Assembly: GCA_022616595.1 (NCBI GenBank)
Contig: JAKEEL010000163.1
Location: 1 to 6,604 of the forward strand
DNA length: 6,604 nt
Origin: Methylococcaceae bacterium
GTDB taxonomy: Bacteria; Pseudomonadota; Gammaproteobacteria; Methylococcales; UBA1147
Direction: 5' to 3'
Position 1 is the first letter of the stretch; every line of letters starts with the position of its first letter. Below the pieces are notes generated by a model, which was not told the DNA's origin, did not search any database, and saw nothing but the letters and a program-made list of their open reading frames with translations. Below, one piece after another: positions 1 to 6,459 of this stretch. Both the position numbers and the translations under genes were made by a program.

Positions 1-877
1 CTGTGCCGATCAGAACCGGGGTCCCGCTGCCGGCCGCGCGCGGATAACCGTCGCCGTAACCGATCGCGACGACCCCGAGGCGTGTCGCGGCCGGTGCGAC
101 CCAACGCCCTCCGTAACCGACCGCGTCCCCGGCCGCGATGTTTTTGATCGCGATCAATCGCGACTGCAGGGTCATGACGGGCCGAAGGTTGTGATCCAAG
201 CCTTTGCGATGCTGAAACGGAGATACCCCGAGCAGCAGGATTCCCGGCCTGACCCAATCGCTGCGGCTGCCCGGCCATCCGAGAATTCCGGCCGAATTCG
301 CGATGCTGCGTTCACCCTCCAAGCCCTCGGTGACACGGTGGAAAACCGACAATTGCCGCTCGGTTTCCGTGGAATCGAGTTCATCGGCCTTGGCGAGATG
401 ACTCATCAAGGAAATCGGTGTCCGCACGATCGGACATTCCTCCAGCCTCCGCAAGGCTGGCAGAAATTGCTCCACCGTGAAACCGAGCCGATTCATGCCG
501 GTATCGAGCTTCAACCAAACCCCGAGCGCAGCAATCCCGGTAGCCGCTTCGATCATTTCCACCTGATACAGGGAGTGCACGACCGGTTCGAGGCGATGCC
601 GCCTGACGAGTTCGAGTTCCTCCCCGGAGGTAAAGCCTTCGAGCACGGCGATGCGTTCCCGGATTCCGGCCTCGCGCAGGCGGATCCCTTCCTCCACCCT
701 GGCGACCGCAAAGGCATCGGCACCGCGCAAGGCCTTCGCGATTCGAAGCAGGCCGTGGCCGTAGCCATTCGCCTTGATCACCGCCATGATTCTGGAATCC
801 GGAGCGTGACGCCTGATCTCGGCGAGATTATGGCGCGGGGCGGACAGATCCAGCACCGCGTGCGCGGCCGGAATCAT
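1..877 (-). CDS. alr: Alanine racemase, 3' end beyond window
   Basis: PLP-dependent racemase that converts L-alanine to D-alanine in the cytoplasm for peptidoglycan precursor synthesis. 292 codons are visible of a family length near 360, so the C-terminal beta domain is incomplete because the gene runs off the window, not because it is broken. The PLP-lysine motif is MAVIKANGYGHG, with the Schiff-base lysine at residue 35. LKLDTGMNRLG (123-132), MSHLAKAD (158-165) and IANSAG (192-197) are typical barrel motifs. VGYGGRW (253-259) carries the second catalytic acid/base tyrosine at residue 255. IGYGDGYPR (272-280) is also family-typical. The ATG overlaps the dnaB stop as ATGA and has a GAGGG Shine-Dalgarno six bases upstream inside dnaB, which fixes the start and suggests translational coupling. 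Biosynthetic Alr and catabolic DadX cannot be told apart by sequence here; the dnaB neighbour favours the biosynthetic alr. Confidence 0.96.
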   Translation of the reverse strand, partial: MIPAAHAVLDLSAPRHNLAEIRRHAPDSRIMAVIKANGYGHGLLRIAKALRGADAFAVARVEEGIRLREAGIRERIAVLEGFTSGEELELVRRHRLEPVVHSLYQVEMIEAATGIAALGVWLKLDTGMNRLGFTVEQFLPALRRLEECPIVRTPISLMSHLAKADELDSTETERQLSVFHRVTEGLEGERSIANSAGILGWPGSRSDWVRPGILLLGVSPFQHRKGLDHNLRPVMTLQSRLIAIKNIAAGDAVGYGGRWVAPAATRLGVVAIGYGDGYPRAAGSGTPVLIGT

Positions 878-2265
878 AGATATCCCTCGTCTGCGTAATG
901 ACTCGGAGCAAAATTCTCGAAGCGGGTGTATTGGCCCAGGAAGGTCAGGCGCGTCGTGCCGATCGGTCCGTTGCGCTGTTTGCCGATGATGATTTCCGCG
1001 CTGCCCTTGTCCGGGCTGTCCTCGTTGTACACTTCGTCGCGGTAGATGAATACGATCACGTCGGCATCCTGCTCGATCGACCCGCTTTCGCGCAGGTCCG
1101 ACATGACCGGTCTTTTGTTCGGTCGCTGTTCGAGATTGCGGTTCAGCTGCGAAAGCGCGACGACCGGTACATTCAATTCCTTGGCGAGCGCCTTCAGCGA
1201 CCTGGAAATATGGGAAATCTCGGCGACCCGGTTTTCGCTGTTTCCGGGAGCCTGCATCAATTGCAGGTAATCCAGCACGATCAGGCCGAGCTGGCCGTAT
1301 TCGCGGGTCAGACGCCTTGCCCTGGCCCGCACTTCGGTCGGAGTCATGGCCGGCGTATCGTCGATGAACAACCGGGCCTCGGCCAGGATATTGATCGCCG
1401 AGGTCAAACGCGGCCATTCATCGTCATCGAGCTTTCCGGTACGAACCTTGTGCTGGTCGATCCGGCCCAGCGAGGACATCATGCGCATCGCGAGCTGTTC
1501 GCCGGGCATTTCCATGCTGAAAACCGCGACCGGTTTATCGCCCTTGATTGCGATGTTCTCCACCATATTCATCGCGAAGCTGGTCTTGCCCATCGAAGGA
1601 CGCCCCGCGACGATGATCAGATCCGAAGCTTGCAGGCCGGAGGTCATGTCATCAAAGTCATGAAAACCGGTGCCCGCGCCGGTCAATGATCCCTCCTGCT
1701 GGTACAGCTTTTCAACCCGTTCGACAGCCTTGGCAAGCAAGGTCCTGATGCCGATGAAACCGCTCGATTGACGTTGTCTCTGCTCGGCGATCTCGAAAAC
1801 CTTCTGCTCGGCGAATTCGAGCAGCTCCGCGGTGCCGCGCCCCTGCGTGCGGAAGGCCGCGTTGGAAATTTCGGTGCCGACATGGATCAACTGGCGCAAT
1901 ACCGAGCGTTCCCGGACGATATCCGCGTAGGCGACGATATTCGCGGCACTCGGTGTGTCCTTTGCCAGAGTCCCGAGATAGCGGAGCCCCCCGGCGTCGC
2001 CGAGCGCGTTTTCGCGTTCCAGAACCTCGGACAGGGTCACCACATCGAAGGGGCTGTCATGATCCGCGAGTTTCCGGATCGCCCGGAAAATCAGACGATG
2101 TTCCTTGCGATAAAAATCCTCCTCCCCGACCCGGTCCGCGATCGAATCCCAGCTGCGATTGTCGAGCATCAATCCGCCCAAAACCGATTGTTCCGCTTGC
2201 AGGGAATGGGGCGGAAGATCGAATGCGGGTTTGATCTCCGATTCGATACGGACGATTTCAGTCAT
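874..2265 (-). CDS. dnaB: Replicative DNA helicase DnaB
   Basis: Hexameric 5'-3' helicase that unwinds DNA at the replication fork and recruits primase. I place the start at the ATG at 2265 (463 aa, MTEIV); a GTG directly before it at 2268 is the alternative and adds one residue. The N-terminal DnaB domain spans about 15-120 (HSLQAEQSVLGG at its start) and the RecA-like C-terminal domain about 190-460. Visible motifs (numbered from the ATG) are Walker A GRPSMGKT at 221-228, SMEM at 250-253, Walker B LIVLDYLQLM at 328-337, LSQLNR at 371-376 and the DLRESGSIEQDAD segment near 390-402, with KQRNGP near 429-434 supplying the arginine-finger region. Length is normal and there is no intein. No strong Shine-Dalgarno precedes the start. 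It lies 115 bases after hldE and overlaps alr by four bases. In many gammaproteobacteria dnaB follows rplI (from memory); that arrangement is absent here. Confidence 0.97.
   Translation of the reverse strand: MTEIVRIESEIKPAFDLPPHSLQAEQSVLGGLMLDNRSWDSIADRVGEEDFYRKEHRLIFRAIRKLADHDSPFDVVTLSEVLERENALGDAGGLRYLGTLAKDTPSAANIVAYADIVRERSVLRQLIHVGTEISNAAFRTQGRGTAELLEFAEQKVFEIAEQRQRQSSGFIGIRTLLAKAVERVEKLYQQEGSLTGAGTGFHDFDDMTSGLQASDLIIVAGRPSMGKTSFAMNMVENIAIKGDKPVAVFSMEMPGEQLAMRMMSSLGRIDQHKVRTGKLDDDEWPRLTSAINILAEARLFIDDTPAMTPTEVRARARRLTREYGQLGLIVLDYLQLMQAPGNSENRVAEISHISRSLKALAKELNVPVVALSQLNRNLEQRPNKRPVMSDLRESGSIEQDADVIVFIYRDEVYNEDSPDKGSAEIIIGKQRNGPIGTTRLTFLGQYTRFENFAPSHYADEGYL
884..888 (-). promoter_or_regulatory. 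Shine-Dalgarno of alr
   Basis: GAGGG on the minus strand, six bases before the alr ATG. It lies inside the last codons of dnaB, so ribosomes finishing dnaB could restart directly on alr. Confidence 0.6.
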
Positions 2266-2380
2266 CACTCATGGGTGCGGCGAGTTTTGAATGGTGTTTG
2301 ACGGTTAGCATCGGCGCGCCTGCCGGACTCGAATTCCGCTTCCGTAAAAGGTTGCCAGGGCGCAGACGGGAAACGCTATT

Positions 2381-3805
2381 TTAACCGTTTTCACGCAGAT
2401 TTCGAATAAATTCGGAAGTCGAAAAACCTTCGACAAAATCGAGTATAAGGACGCGGCCGCCATTCGCGGTGATGCAACCGTAACCCGCGAGCGCGGTGAC
2501 ATCCTGGTAGTCCCCCCCCTTGACCAGGATATCGGGCAGGATCCGGCAAAGCAGGGTTTCGGGCGTGTCCTCGGCGAACGAAATGACCCAATCGACGCAT
2601 TCCAGGGCCGCCAGCATCGCCATCCGTGTCTTCAGGTTGTTCACCGGCCGCTGAGGCCCTTTGAGCCGTCTGACCGAAGCATCGCTGTTGACCAGGACGA
2701 CCAGCCGGTCGCCGAGATTCCGGGCTTGCTGCAAATAGGCGATATGGCCCGGATGCAGGATATCGAAACAGCCATTGGTCGCGACGATTTTTTCGCCGCT
2801 GGAACGCGCCACGGCAAGCGTTTCGACGAGCGGTTCGACCTCGATGATACCGCGGTGATGGGCGCGCTGTTTCTGCAGTGCGTAACGCAACTCGTCCAGC
2901 GTGATGGCCGCGGTCCCGAGCTTGGCCACCACGATGCCCGCGGCCACGTTGGCGAATGCGGTCGAATCGCGGAAGGCAAGGCCCGCGGCCAGGCCCGCCG
3001 CCAGGACAGAAATCACGGTATCGCCGGCACCGGTGACGTCATACACCTCGAGCGCCTGGGTCGGTAGATGCAGCGGCTCGGCGTCCCGTTCGATGAGTGT
3101 CATCCCATGCTCGCCGCGCGTGACCAAAAGGGCATCGATCCCGAGATCCCGGATCAGGCGCTGGCCTTTTTCGACCAGTTGCTTCGAATTGCCGCAGGGT
3201 CCGACGACTCCTTCGAATTCGGCAAGATTCGGGGTGACCACGGTCGCGCCCGAATAGATCGAAAAATCCCGTCCCTTCGGATCGACCAGTACCGGCTTAG
3301 CCGCGTTTCGTGCAATCGCGATCAATGACTGGACCGAACGGAGCGTTCCCTTTCCATAGTCGGAAAGCACCACGGCATCGATATTCTCGACTTCACGACG
3401 GAAAAAATCCAGGATCGTGTCGGATTCGATGCCCTGGAATCCATCCTCGAAATCGAGCCGGATCAGTTGCTGATTCCGGCTCAGCACCCGGAGTTTGGTG
3501 ATGGTCTCGCGGTTTGGAACCCGGTGCAACAAGCAGCGGACCTTTGCCGATTCCATCAATTCTTGCAGCGTATCGGCGGCCGCGTCGTTACCGCACAATC
3601 CAATCACCGAGGCATGAGACCCGAGAGCCGCGATATTCAGCGCCACATTACCGGCTCCGCCGACCCGTTCTTCGGACTTTCCGACATGCACCACCGGCAC
3701 CGGCGCCTCGGGCGAAATTCGTGAGGTGCTCCCGTACCAGTAGCGGTCCAGCATCAGATCGCCCACGACCAGAACATTCGCCGAAGAAAAATCCGGAAGT
3801 CTCAT
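2381..3805 (-). CDS. hldE: Bifunctional heptose-7-phosphate kinase / heptose-1-phosphate adenylyltransferase HldE
   Basis: Makes ADP-D-glycero-beta-D-manno-heptose, the precursor of ADP-L-glycero-D-manno-heptose in LPS inner-core synthesis. The N-terminal domain phosphorylates D-glycero-D-manno-heptose 7-phosphate at C1; the C-terminal domain adds AMP from ATP after phosphatase GmhB has acted. The 474 aa from the ATG at 3805 match the usual length of about 475. A longer frame opens at 3847, but the chosen ATG gives the family N-terminus (MRLPDF, then VVGDLMLDRYW) and has GGAG four bases upstream. The ribokinase-like domain covers about 1-315, with RISPEAPVPV (29-38), GGAGNVA (49-55), VDPKG (174-178) and the catalytic GAGD at 259-262. 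The nucleotidyltransferase domain covers about 340-474, with NGCFDILHPGH at 344-354 (HxGH nucleotide-binding motif). Both halves look intact. It is divergent from the ArsC-type gene and leads the hldE-dnaB-alr strand. Confidence 0.96.
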   Translation of the reverse strand: MRLPDFSSANVLVVGDLMLDRYWYGSTSRISPEAPVPVVHVGKSEERVGGAGNVALNIAALGSHASVIGLCGNDAAADTLQELMESAKVRCLLHRVPNRETITKLRVLSRNQQLIRLDFEDGFQGIESDTILDFFRREVENIDAVVLSDYGKGTLRSVQSLIAIARNAAKPVLVDPKGRDFSIYSGATVVTPNLAEFEGVVGPCGNSKQLVEKGQRLIRDLGIDALLVTRGEHGMTLIERDAEPLHLPTQALEVYDVTGAGDTVISVLAAGLAAGLAFRDSTAFANVAAGIVVAKLGTAAITLDELRYALQKQRAHHRGIIEVEPLVETLAVARSSGEKIVATNGCFDILHPGHIAYLQQARNLGDRLVVLVNSDASVRRLKGPQRPVNNLKTRMAMLAALECVDWVISFAEDTPETLLCRILPDILVKGGDYQDVTALAGYGCITANGGRVLILDFVEGFSTSEFIRNLRENG

Positions 3806-3809
3806 CGCG

Positions 3810-3813
3810 CTCC
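3810..3813 (-). promoter_or_regulatory. Shine-Dalgarno deciding the hldE start
   Basis: GGAG on the minus strand, four bases before the ATG at 3805. The two upstream in-frame ATGs (3826 and 3847) have no purine-rich stretch in front of them. This supports the shorter protein. Confidence 0.5.
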
Positions 3814-3857
3814 AAGGACCCTGCATGAAAAGTGCGGATGATACCATAGCGGGGTAC

Positions 3858-3886
3858 TTGGCACTCGGACGTGCGACCAGTACTAT
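3858..3886 (+). promoter_or_regulatory. Sigma70-like promoter of the arsC-wrbA block
   Basis: TTGGCA (3858-3863, five of six matches to TTGACA) is followed after exactly 17 bases by TACTAT (3881-3886, four of six matches to TATAAT). Transcription would begin near 3893, about 24 bases before the ATG at 3917, which leaves room for the GGAG ribosome site. The divergent hldE promoter must lie in the same 111-base region; a TATCAT on the minus strand at 3838-3843 is a possible -10 for it but has no good -35. Confidence 0.5.
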
Positions 3887-3916
3887 ACGCCCCTATCCGA
3901 ATGAATGGAGAGAGTC

Positions 3917-4264
3917 ATGAGTGTCACGATCTATCACAATCCGCGCTGCAGCAAATCCAGACAAACCTTGCAGCTGCTGCGTGATCGGGGCGTCGAACCT
4001 ATTATTATCGATTACCTGTCGACACCCCCGAGCTTCGATGATCTCAGCGAAATTCTGAATCGATTGAAGATCGAACCGCGCGATCTGATGCGCAAACAAG
4101 AACCGGAATACCGGGAGGCCGGGCTCGATGATCCCGGACTCAGCCGGGAGCAATTGATCCGGGGCATGGTCGAAAATCCGAAAATCATCGAACGCCCGAT
4201 CGTCGTGGCCGGTGACAAGGCTGCGCTCGGCCGTCCGCCGGAAAATGTGCTGAGCATACTCTGA
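3917..4264 (+). CDS. ArsC/YfgD-family arsenate reductase-like protein (glutaredoxin type)
   Basis: Small cytoplasmic thioredoxin-fold protein of the ArsC/Spx superfamily, 115 aa, a normal length. The N-terminus IYHNPRCSKSR places the single reactive cysteine at residue 11, as in glutaredoxin-dependent arsenate reductases. The three arginines that position arsenate in plasmid R773 ArsC have counterparts here: R59 (LMRKQEPEY), R93 (ERPIVV) and R106 (GRPPE). All known active-site residues therefore seem present. The start at 3917 is preferred over the ATG at 3905 because GGAG lies in front of it and the protein then begins MSVTIYHNP. There is no arsR, arsB or arsA nearby, so this is the chromosomal YfgD-like type linked to wrbA, whose physiological substrate is uncertain. 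Calling it arsenate reductase rests on family membership only. The wrbA ATG follows two bases after its stop. Confidence 0.9.
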   Translation: MSVTIYHNPRCSKSRQTLQLLRDRGVEPIIIDYLSTPPSFDDLSEILNRLKIEPRDLMRKQEPEYREAGLDDPGLSREQLIRGMVENPKIIERPIVVAGDKAALGRPPENVLSIL

Positions 4265-4266
4265 CG

Positions 4267-4866
4267 ATGGCTGAAATTCTGATCCTGTATTACAGCCAAT
4301 ACGGGTCCACCGCGGAAATGGCCAACCAGATCGCGCGCGGTGTCGATGAAGTCGCCGATGCGACCGCCAAGATCCGCACCGTCCCCGGCGTTTCCACGGT
4401 CTGCGAAGCGACCGAGGACAGCATTCCGAAATCCGGCCACCCTTACGCGACCCTCGAGGATCTGAAACAATGTGACGGACTCGCGCTCGGCAGCCCGACC
4501 CATTATGGCAACATGGCCGCGCCCCTGAAATACTTCCTGGATAATACCACCGAACTCTGGTTTTCGGGGGGAATGGCCGGCAAACCCGCGGGCGTTTTCA
4601 CCGCGGTATCGAGCATGCACGGCGGGCACGAAACCACCCTGCTGTCCATGATGCTGCCGCTTCTGCATCATGGCATGCTGGTCCTCGGAGTCCCGTCCAC
4701 CGAACCCGCGCTGATGCGGACCGTGTCCGGCGGAACCCCCTACGGCCCGAGTCACCTGTCCGGCAAGGACAAGATCGGCCTGACCGAGGATGAAAAAACG
4801 ATCTGCAGAAATCTGGGCACCCGGCTCGCGAGAACGGCTTTGGCCTTGGCCAACGTCAGGCTGTGA
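4267..4866 (+). CDS. wrbA: WrbA-type NAD(P)H:quinone oxidoreductase (flavodoxin fold)
   Basis: FMN-dependent flavoprotein expected to reduce quinones by two electrons without forming semiquinone radicals. The 199 aa fit the WrbA family (about 198-200). The N-terminus ILILYYSQYGSTAEMA (4-19) holds the FMN phosphate-binding loop SQYGST (10-15). SPTHYGNM (76-83), ELWFSGG (96-102), LPLLHHGM (130-137) and SGGTPYG (154-160) are characteristic of WrbA. The segment around GVFTAVSSMHGGHETT (109-124) matches the flavin-contacting loop. There is no signal peptide. It starts two bases after the ArsC-type stop without a clear ribosome site of its own, so translation is probably coupled. This arsC-wrbA pairing upstream of hda recurs in other gammaproteobacteria such as Pseudomonas (from memory). 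Confidence 0.92.
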   Translation: MAEILILYYSQYGSTAEMANQIARGVDEVADATAKIRTVPGVSTVCEATEDSIPKSGHPYATLEDLKQCDGLALGSPTHYGNMAAPLKYFLDNTTELWFSGGMAGKPAGVFTAVSSMHGGHETTLLSMMLPLLHHGMLVLGVPSTEPALMRTVSGGTPYGPSHLSGKDKIGLTEDEKTICRNLGTRLARTALALANVRL

Positions 4867-4871
4867 ATCGC

Positions 4872-4914
4872 CGATGCCTTTTCGATAGCCTCGCATCGAC
4901 CGGCTTCGTCCGGT
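4872..4914 (+). other. Tandem hairpins between wrbA and hda
   Basis: Two inverted repeats lie back to back in the 76-base gap. CGATGC (4872-4877) pairs with GCATCG (4893-4898) around a 15-base loop, and ACCGG (4899-4903) pairs with CCGGT (4910-4914) around CTTCGT. No T-run follows either, so they do not form a standard intrinsic terminator. They might attenuate or process the wrbA-hda transcript, or be chance pairings in GC-rich DNA. Confidence 0.35.
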
Positions 4915-4942
4915 ACCTAGAGCAGGCAACAGCACCCTGACC

Positions 4943-5638
4943 ATGCCGGTTCAAGTTCCCCTGCCGTTCGTATTCCATGGCAACCAGGATTTCGATACCT
5001 TCTTTGCGGGGCCCAACCGCCAAGTCATCGAATCACTCAAGGCATTCCTGCAATCGGATCAGGGAGATCATCTCCTGTTCATCCGCGGGGAATCGGGGCT
5101 CGGTAAAACCCATCTATTGCAAGCGAGCTGCCGTGCCGCAAGCCGGATCGATCGGAGCGCCTTTTATCTGCCGTTCCAGGAATGGACAAAATTGAGTCCG
5201 GACCTATTGGAAGGACTCGAGAACTATCATCTCGTCTGTGTCGATGACATCGATTCGATCGCGGGAAACCCGGACTGGGAAACCGCATTTTTTCACTTTT
5301 TCAACCGGCATCGGGAAAAATCGAAGCATCTGGTTGTGAGTGCCAGGTTGCCGCCGCAAAGGCTCGGGATTCAGCTTCGCGACCTGGCATCCCGCCTGCA
5401 AAGCGGCCTGACGCTTGAACTCAAAGAGATGCACGATTCGGACAAACTCGGTGCATTGATTCTCAAGGCCAAACAGCTCGGCTTTAGCCTGCCGCAAGAG
5501 GTCGGGCGCTTCCTGCTGAAGCGTTATCCGAGAGATCTGCCGAGCTTATGGAGTTTTCTCGAAACCCTGGATTATGCCTCGCTGTCAGAACAGCGCAAGC
5601 TGACGATTCCGTTCTTGAAAAACCACCTGCCGGAGTGA
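4943..5638 (+). CDS. hda: DnaA regulatory inactivator Hda
   Basis: AAA+ protein that, bound to the DNA-loaded beta clamp, stimulates hydrolysis of ATP on DnaA and prevents re-initiation of replication. The 231 aa match E. coli Hda (about 233) and lack DnaA's domain I/II and DNA-binding domain IV. The N-terminus QVPLPF (4-9) fits the clamp-binding motif, which also supports this ATG. The AAA+ core shows Walker A GESGLGKTH (49-57), Walker B VCVDDID (98-104), a sensor-1-like VVSARLPP (131-138), the arginine-finger region DLASRL (147-152) and a sensor-2-like YPRDLPSLW (195-203). The C-terminal QRKLTIPF (217-224) is a family signature. No good Shine-Dalgarno is visible. In Pseudomonas a small DUF2069 membrane-protein gene lies between wrbA and hda (from memory); here only 76 bases remain. 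A DnaA-like or DnaC-like loader is less likely given the clamp motif. Confidence 0.93.
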   Translation: MPVQVPLPFVFHGNQDFDTFFAGPNRQVIESLKAFLQSDQGDHLLFIRGESGLGKTHLLQASCRAASRIDRSAFYLPFQEWTKLSPDLLEGLENYHLVCVDDIDSIAGNPDWETAFFHFFNRHREKSKHLVVSARLPPQRLGIQLRDLASRLQSGLTLELKEMHDSDKLGALILKAKQLGFSLPQEVGRFLLKRYPRDLPSLWSFLETLDYASLSEQRKLTIPFLKNHLPE

Positions 5639-5677
5639 TAATCCGTGTGGGCGGCGCACGATGCAGGCGTATTTTGC

Positions 5678-5723
5678 GGCCGGGCGCTGACAAAACGCCC
5701 TTGGCGGAAGTTGATACCCGGCC
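5678..5723. repeat. Nested GC-rich inverted repeats downstream of hda
   Basis: GGCCGGG (5678-5684) is the reverse complement of CCCGGCC (5717-5723). Inside lie GGGCG (5682-5686) with CGCCC (5696-5700), and CGCC-CTT-GGCG (5696-5706). The foldings compete with each other. The position 40 bases after the hda stop fits a transcript-end structure, but no T-run follows, so a Rho-independent terminator is not shown. It could also be a solitary REP-like palindrome. Confidence 0.4.
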
Positions 5724-5933
5724 GGCCTGTTCCGATTGCTGATCGCGGGAGCCGAGGACACGGTTCAAACGAAATCAGATCCATTGTGACGGTCCATCGA
5801 TTCTCCCCAAGTCAATGAACCCATCTGGCAAATCGATTCAAAATGGTGGAAAATGATCACCGGTTGTAGATCCATCCAGCGGGATCTTCCCAGCCGGCTG
5901 AAATGGATTGGGAAACGGAATGAGAGTCATGCA

Positions 5934-5940
5934 AGGGGGT
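5934..5940 (+). promoter_or_regulatory. Strong Shine-Dalgarno before a TTG start
   Basis: AAGGGGGT (5933-5940) is an extended match to the consensus AAGGAGGT with one G for A, which can still wobble-pair. It stands seven bases before TTG at 5948. The frame is closed by TGA at 5921-5923 and has no ATG between that stop and the TTG, so this site decides the start. Confidence 0.65.
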
Positions 5941-5947
5941 AGCTTAT

Positions 5948-6448
5948 TTGATCGGCCATGTTTTTAAACTCTCGCGGTTCAGGTTTCGATTAACCGCGAT
6001 ATCCCCGATCGTGCTTCCCTCGGGGTACAAAGGCTCGACCTTTCACGGCGCGTTCGGACACGCGCTGAAAAGCCTGAGCCCGCACTTCTACGATTTGTTC
6101 TTCAAGCCGCCACTTCCGGGTTACGGAAAAGACCCGGACCAACTGCCAAAACCCTTCGTACTGATCCCGCCGTTCGACGAACAATCGCAATTCGAGCCCG
6201 GAGAGCACTTCCATTTCGAACTGGTGCTGTTCGGCAGCACCGTTACACAGCTTCCCGTCTGCATCGCGGCACTCGAATCGCTCGGTAAGCATCCGGGCCT
6301 CGGAAAACACAAGGGCCGCTTCGCCATCAGCGCGATCGATGCAATCCGGCCGAACGGCGAGCGTGTCCCGGTACTGAACGGAAACAAACGCCTCGGTAGC
6401 ATTCCGGACAGTAGAAAACGGGGTCTGACCCGAATGGCACTTACTTAG
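5948..6448 (+). pseudogene. cas6: Cas6-type CRISPR pre-crRNA endoribonuclease, 5' fragment
   Basis: N-terminal half of a RAMP-superfamily Cas6, the nuclease that cuts CRISPR transcripts within repeats to give guide RNAs. The frame is 166 aa; the family is about 250-300. Residues 11-150 show the order I know for this family: FRFRLTAISPIVLP (11-24), YKGSTFHGAFGHALK (27-41), LPKPFVLIPP (66-75), the GEHFHFELVLFG strand (85-96), then ALESLG (108-113) and the glycine-rich GLGKHKGRF (117-125). The second RAMP/ferredoxin-like domain is missing. From about residue 155 (near 6410) resemblance ends and the frame continues into AT-richer DNA to a stop at 6446. The start is TTG with a strong Shine-Dalgarno. 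The cysteine-rich stretch I expect after GHALK is absent: SPHFYDLFFKPP follows directly. A fragment like this is unlikely to cleave RNA. Other cas genes, if any, lie outside the window. The family call is fairly secure; the subtype is not. Confidence 0.75.
6421..6431. repeat. Palindrome GGGTCTGACCC at the junction
   Basis: GGGTC and GACCC are separated by a single T. I remember similar GGGGTC(A/T)GACCCC palindromes beside transposase genes in proteobacteria, but could not check this. Here it sits about ten bases beyond the end of cas6 resemblance and about 30 bases from the stop of the putative transposase frame, where an element's terminal repeat would be expected. Confidence 0.45.
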
Positions 6449-6459
6449 GGATATAGAAA

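Larger units (their letters stand above)
5639..5947. other. 309-base stretch without a convincing gene
   Basis: Between hda and the cas6 fragment no reading frame resembles a protein I know. The first part (to about 5730) is GC-rich and contains nested inverted repeats. The second part is richer in A and T and contains short hairpins such as GATCC/GGATC (5869-5873 with 5882-5886) and the palindrome AGCCGGCT near 5893. I found no regularly spaced repeats of CRISPR type and no convincing -35/-10 pair, although a promoter for the cas6 gene should lie here. Confidence 0.6.

Noticed and set aside
191..898. Long plus-strand open frame of 235 codons opposite alr
   Set aside because: It is antisense to a clear alanine racemase, its sequence resembles no protein family, and it reflects codon bias of the real gene. 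The same holds for the plus-strand frame at 898-1689 opposite dnaB.
2301..2388. ACGGTTA (2301-2307) and TAACCGT (2382-2388) as an inverted repeat around the hldE-dnaB spacer, with TAAAAT at 2378-2383 as a dnaB -10
   Set aside because: Seven-base arms 74 bases apart are expected by chance, and the best -35 (TTCGAA) matches only three of six positions.
4012..4944. Minus-strand open frame of 310 codons opposite the ArsC-type gene and wrbA
   Set aside because: Glycine- and arginine-rich shadow with no recognisable motif, lying over two genes with strong family signatures.
5800..5850. ATCGATTC occurring twice as possible CRISPR or direct repeat
   Set aside because: Only eight bases, two copies, no conserved flanks or regular spacing; too short for a CRISPR repeat.
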